Shown here one piece after another: positions 61,198-64,000 of a DNA stretch of 64,000 nucleotides. The notes under the pieces are model-generated. The model was not told the origin of the DNA, searched no databases, and saw only the letters and a list, made by a program, of their open reading frames with translations. The stretch's first letter is position 1. Each line of letters begins with the position of its first letter. Source of the stretch: Candidatus Aalborgicola danicus (GTDB lineage Bacteria; Pseudomonadota; Gammaproteobacteria; Burkholderiales; Burkholderiaceae_C); the NCBI GenBank assembly GCA_016703945.1, contig JADJBC010000059.1, positions 186,001 through 250,000 on the forward strand. The letters are read 5' to 3'. The translations under genes were made by a program, and so were the position numbers.

Positions 61198-61999
61198 AGC
61201 AACTCCTGCAGGCTTTTAGTGAGCTGGAGACCATTTCTTTCAACAAGGGTTGCACGCCAGCGGCCCGTGTGACGTCGTAGCTGTAGGGCGGCACTTCCTG
61301 CATATAAAGGCGTTGGCACATCTCCAACTGGACGGCATGGATGCCCTGGCTTGGCAGCCCATAGTGGCGGGTGATATAGCCACCCTTGAAGCGGCCATTG
61401 AGGACCGTGGTGAACTGGGAAAAGCCTGCACAGGCGGCCAAGGCAGCGGCAGCGATGGAGACGTTGGCACTGGCACCGCTGGCCGTGCCAATGTTCAGGT
61501 CGGGCAAACGGCCTTCAAAAAGCCAGGGCAGCTCAGAACGTATGCTGTGGGCGTCCCACAACAGGGCGAAACCGTGTTGCGCTTTCAGCCGCGCCAGCTC
61601 CGCAGCCAGCGCCGCATGGTAAGGCTGCCAGTAGTGTTCACGACGTCGCAAGCGCTGCTCGGGTGGCGGTTCCTGGCCCTCTTGGTACAACGGTTCTCCC
61701 GTAAAGAAGCGCGTAGGGCACAACTCGGTATTGGAGGCCCCGGGGTACATGGGTGCATCGTCCGGCGGGCGATTGAGGTCGATAACATAACGCGAAATTC
61801 GGGGCAGGATCACGCTGGCGCCCAGTTCACCCAAAAAGTTGTAGAGGTGATGCAAATGCCAATCGGTGTCTTCCACATCCAGCGCCCGTGGCACATACAG
61901 CGCGCGCAACTCAGCCGGAATATCGGTGCCGACGTGTGGCATGCTGACCAACAGCGGTACGCTCCCCTCTCGCAAGCTAAAAATGCTGTCCTGGCTCAT
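61187..61999 (-). CDS. hutG: N-formylglutamate deformylase HutG
   Basis: 270 residues from ATG 61999 (MSQDSIFSLREGSVPLLVSM); the ATG overlaps the end of hutI by four bases. Family blocks: SMPHVGTDIPAELR, DTDWHLHHLYNF, DLNRPPDDAPMYPG, LLWDAHSIRSELPWLF and GRFKGGYITRHYG. It is a zinc amidohydrolase releasing formate and glutamate. Operon position between hutI and hutF fits histidine catabolism. Confidence 0.94.
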   Translation of the reverse strand: MSQDSIFSLREGSVPLLVSMPHVGTDIPAELRALYVPRALDVEDTDWHLHHLYNFLGELGASVILPRISRYVIDLNRPPDDAPMYPGASNTELCPTRFFTGEPLYQEGQEPPPEQRLRRREHYWQPYHAALAAELARLKAQHGFALLWDAHSIRSELPWLFEGRLPDLNIGTASGASANVSIAAAALAACAGFSQFTTVLNGRFKGGYITRHYGLPSQGIHAVQLEMCQRLYMQEVPPYSYDVTRAAGVQPLLKEMVSSSLKACRSCYEN

Positions 62000-63209
62000 A
62001 CCACTTGCCCTTTGAATACGGTTTGAAGGCGCCGGTTGCTTCCCAGCGCGTAACTCAGTTCCGCAGGGCTTTGCAAGTCCCACAGCACAAAGTCGGCGCG
62101 CAGACCGGCGGCCAATACACCACGGTCCTTCAGCCCCAAAGCAGCCGCCGCGTTGCGGGTGACACCGGCCAATGCCTCCTCGGGAGTGAATCGAAACAGG
62201 GTGCAGGCCATATTCAGCATCAGCAGCAGCGAGGTGCAGGGAGAACTTCCGGGGTTGCTGTCAGTGGAAATGGCCATGGGTACACCATATTCCCGCAACA
62301 AGTCCACGGGCGGCAGCTTGGTTTCGCGCAAAAGTAAAAAGCACCTGGCAGCAGCACCGCGACCGTTCCTGCAGCCGCCATGGCCCTCGCGCCCTCAGGC
62401 GAGAGCCACTCCAGATGGTCACAACTCAGGGCTCGGAACCGCGCCGCCAGTTGCGCTCCGCCGCTGTCACTCAGTTGCTCGGCATGCAATTTGACCGGCA
62501 GGCCCAGCGCTTGTGCCGCCTTGAAGACGCGCTCGATCTGTGCCGGGTTGAAAGCAATACGTTCACAAAAACCGTCGACCGCATCCACCAGGCCCTCGGC
62601 GTGCAGGATGGGGAGCATCTGAAAAACAGCGTCGATATACGCATCGGGGTGTCCCGCAAACTCGGGCGGCACCGCATGTGCGCCCAGAAAGGTCGTACGC
62701 ACGTCTACCGCATACGTGTGGCCCAGCGTACGGGCCACTTGCAGGCATTTGCGCTCCTGTTCCAGCGCTAGGCCGTAACCCGACTTGATCTCGATGGTCG
62801 TCACGCCCTCGCCGATCAACTGCTGCAGGCGCTTGGCACTGCTGGCCTGCAGCTCCTGCGCGCTGGCCTCTCGTGTCGCCTTCACAGTGGATGTTATGCC
62901 GCCACCGGCGCGGGAAATGTCCTCGTAACTAGCGCCGTTCAGCCGCATCTCAAATTCAGCCGCGCGGTCTCCGCCGTAAACCAGATGGGTGTGGCAATCG
63001 ATCAGGCCCGGTGTCACCAGCGCACCACCGGCGTCGTGGTGCAGGGTGCAGCGGTCCAGCAGCGCTGGCGGTAGCTCCGAGCGTGGGCCTACCCAGGCCA
63101 GGGCTTCACCATCCACCACCAGGGCCGCGTCGTCCACCAATCCGTAGGCTGACGTTCCACCGGGCACCATGGTGGCGGCACGGCAATGGGTCCACAATTT
63201 CAGACTCAC
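61996..63209 (-). pseudogene. hutI: Imidazolonepropionase HutI, one-base frameshift
   Basis: The start is GTG 63209, with GGAG nine bases upstream and a four-base overlap with the hutD stop. The N-terminal part (TPGLIDCHTHLVYGGDRAAE, IEIKSGYGLALEQERKCL, TFLGAHAVPPEFAG, KLHAEQLSDSGGAQLAA) runs to GAFYF. The rest (LRETKLPPVDLLREYGVPMA-ISTDSNPGSSP, ending at 61996) is in another frame. One more A in the AAAA run at 62330-62333 restores the full protein of about 403 residues. HutI opens the imidazolone ring. All active-site motifs are present, so a sequencing error is likely; a real mutation would block histidine use. Confidence 0.9.
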
Positions 63210-63792
63210 GCCGACAACTCCATCCACAAGGCATGTGTGCTGCGAATCTGCACTGTGGCGGACTTGGCCAGCGTGCGCCATACCAGTGTGGCGGGCGGAA
63301 TGTACAACTCTTCAGAGTTAAATAACACGCTAGCCCCCGAATCCACTGCGTAGACAGCTATTGTTTTCGTATCATGCGCCAATTCGCGCAGTTCACCACG
63401 CACCCGCACCATGCGAGCCGGCAGGTTGCTGTCGTGCACCATCAGGTTGAAGTCCTGGGTCGGACCTGCAATCAATTGGCAGTCGGTCGCAGCGGAGCCG
63501 TCGAAACAAAAGGTGGTTCTTCAACCGTCAGTCGATGAACATCTGACACTCCGTCCTCACTGCCAAGCGCCGAAGCCACCCGCAAATCCACACCCGCACC
63601 GCGCAGGACGGCAAACCATCGTGTCATACCGTCAAAGCGCGAGAACGGGCCGCTGGCTGTGACCTCAGCCACCGACATGCGCCAGCACCAGTCGCTCTGT
63701 TCGGGTGATGCAACAAGCTCGCGGGTCAGACCACCGCCATTGCGCCAGGGAGTGGCGGGCCTGTCAGACAGATGGATGGTGCGCCAGCTCAT
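63206..63792 (-). pseudogene. hutD: HutD/Ves family protein, one-base frameshift, with in-frame repeat
   Basis: The start at ATG 63792 overlaps the hutC stop by four bases. The first part, MSWRTIHLSDRPATPWRNGG, continues through FSRFDGMTRWFAVLRGAGVD. The second (IAGPTQDFNLMVHDS to MELSA at 63206) is one frame away. An extra A in the AAAA at 63508-63511 gives PPFCFDGSAATDCQLIAGPT and joins them, which is what the family shows. A dispersed element at 63318-63375 encodes DTKTIAVYAVDSGASVLF within the second cupin half. HutD is thought to limit histidine catabolism. Confidence 0.88.
63318..63375 (-). repeat. Dispersed element, copy 10, in frame inside hutD
   Basis: The minus strand reads GATACGAAAACAATAGCTGT, then CTACGCAGTGGATTCGGGGG and CTAGCGTGTTATTT. 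It is read GAT ACG AAA ACA ATA GCT ..., the same phase as in murI and dnaE2. Confidence 0.8.
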
Positions 63793-64000
63793 AGTTGAAA
63801 ATTCCCGCTGAAGCTATATCGAACGCCTGGGTACACCAGGCGGGCAAAACTGGCAACCTGGGTGCCGCTGATGGTGCGGCGTTTCATCACCAGGCAAGGG
63901 GCGTCGGGCTTGATGCCCAAGGCCTTGGCCTCCTGTGCGCTGGGCAAGGCCGCCTCAATCGAATAACTGGCCTCGGTCAGCGGTGCGTGTTGCAAAAGAT
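63789..64000 (-). CDS. hutC: GntR-family histidine-utilisation repressor HutC (5' end beyond window)
   Basis: Only the C-terminal ~69 residues are visible: SYSIEAALPSAQEAKALGIK, PDAPCLVMKRRTISGTQVAS and FARLVYPGVRYSFSGNFQL. This matches the end of the UTRA ligand-binding domain of HutC, which typically finishes with ...YPGxRYxxxGxF. The stop overlaps the hutD ATG by four bases. HutC represses hut genes and is released by urocanate. The DNA-binding N-terminus lies outside the window. Confidence 0.88.
   Translation of the reverse strand, partial: LLQHAPLTEASYSIEAALPSAQEAKALGIKPDAPCLVMKRRTISGTQVASFARLVYPGVRYSFSGNFQL

Noticed and set aside
61187..61215. GCTATGAAAATTGAAGC at the hutG/hutF overlap as an element fragment
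   Set aside because: Only the left few bases match and the sequence is explained by the hutF start codon region.

Overview
The window looks like a chromosomal segment of a betaproteobacterium of the Comamonadaceae, probably close to Rhodoferax or Polaromonas. The family-level guess rests on the gene content (cbb3 oxidase cluster with FNR, Bug-type binding protein, WS/DGAT acyltransferase, small Trp-rich TIGR04438-type protein, HutF-type histidine pathway) and on short dispersed repeats of a kind I associate with that family. The genus is inference.

Layout. 1-7.5 kb: a CHASE2-type nucleotide cyclase (cut by the window start) overlapping a large FecR-TPR-beta-barrel protein, then a divergent 14-repeat RCC1 protein. 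7.5-14 kb: an enoyl-CoA hydratase, a four-gene MacA/MacB-like ABC exporter, and a FecR/OmpA-lipoprotein pair. 14-23.9 kb: an accessory island with a type III-like restriction gene (res), a dynamin-like GTPase with a C-terminal MIT_C/PLD-like domain, a divergent ParD/ParE-like toxin-antitoxin pair, a small HEPN-motif protein coupled to a type III-like methyltransferase (mod), and a divergent XRE regulator with an operator-like palindrome over its -10 box. This is the best candidate for an undescribed, probably anti-phage, system. 24-27 kb: dusA and a wax-ester synthase/DGAT homologue. 26.7-38 kb: the microaerobic respiration block (TauE/SafE-like protein, hemN, fnr, ccoH/fixH, ccoG, ccoNOQP, ccoS, ccoI and uspA) with three FNR boxes. 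38-50 kb: matB-like synthetase, enoyl-CoA hydratase, Bug protein, lgt, LysR/ilvD, acsA, a YqhA-family protein and class I fumarase. 50-57.5 kb: murI, a small signal-transducing-type protein, a FecR-SPOR-like protein, SOS-boxed dnaE2 (frameshifted), GGDEF protein and ABC binding protein. 58.5-64 kb: an RCC1 pseudogene, slyX, a VF530-type gene and the hutC-D-I-G-F operon.

Two themes cut across the genes. First, an imperfectly palindromic element of about 60 bp occurs at least ten times. Four copies lie inside protein genes (murI, dnaE2 twice, hutD), all on the coding strand and in the same reading phase, and others supply the stop codons of dusA, matB and lgt. This resembles the Rickettsia palindromic elements. 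dnaE2 also holds a separate REP-like inverted repeat. Second, dnaE2, hutI, hutD and the RCC1 remnant each carry a frameshift that one extra A/T in a short homopolymer would repair, so sequencing or assembly error is a serious alternative to gene decay.

No tRNA, rRNA, CRISPR array or complete insertion sequence was recognised.
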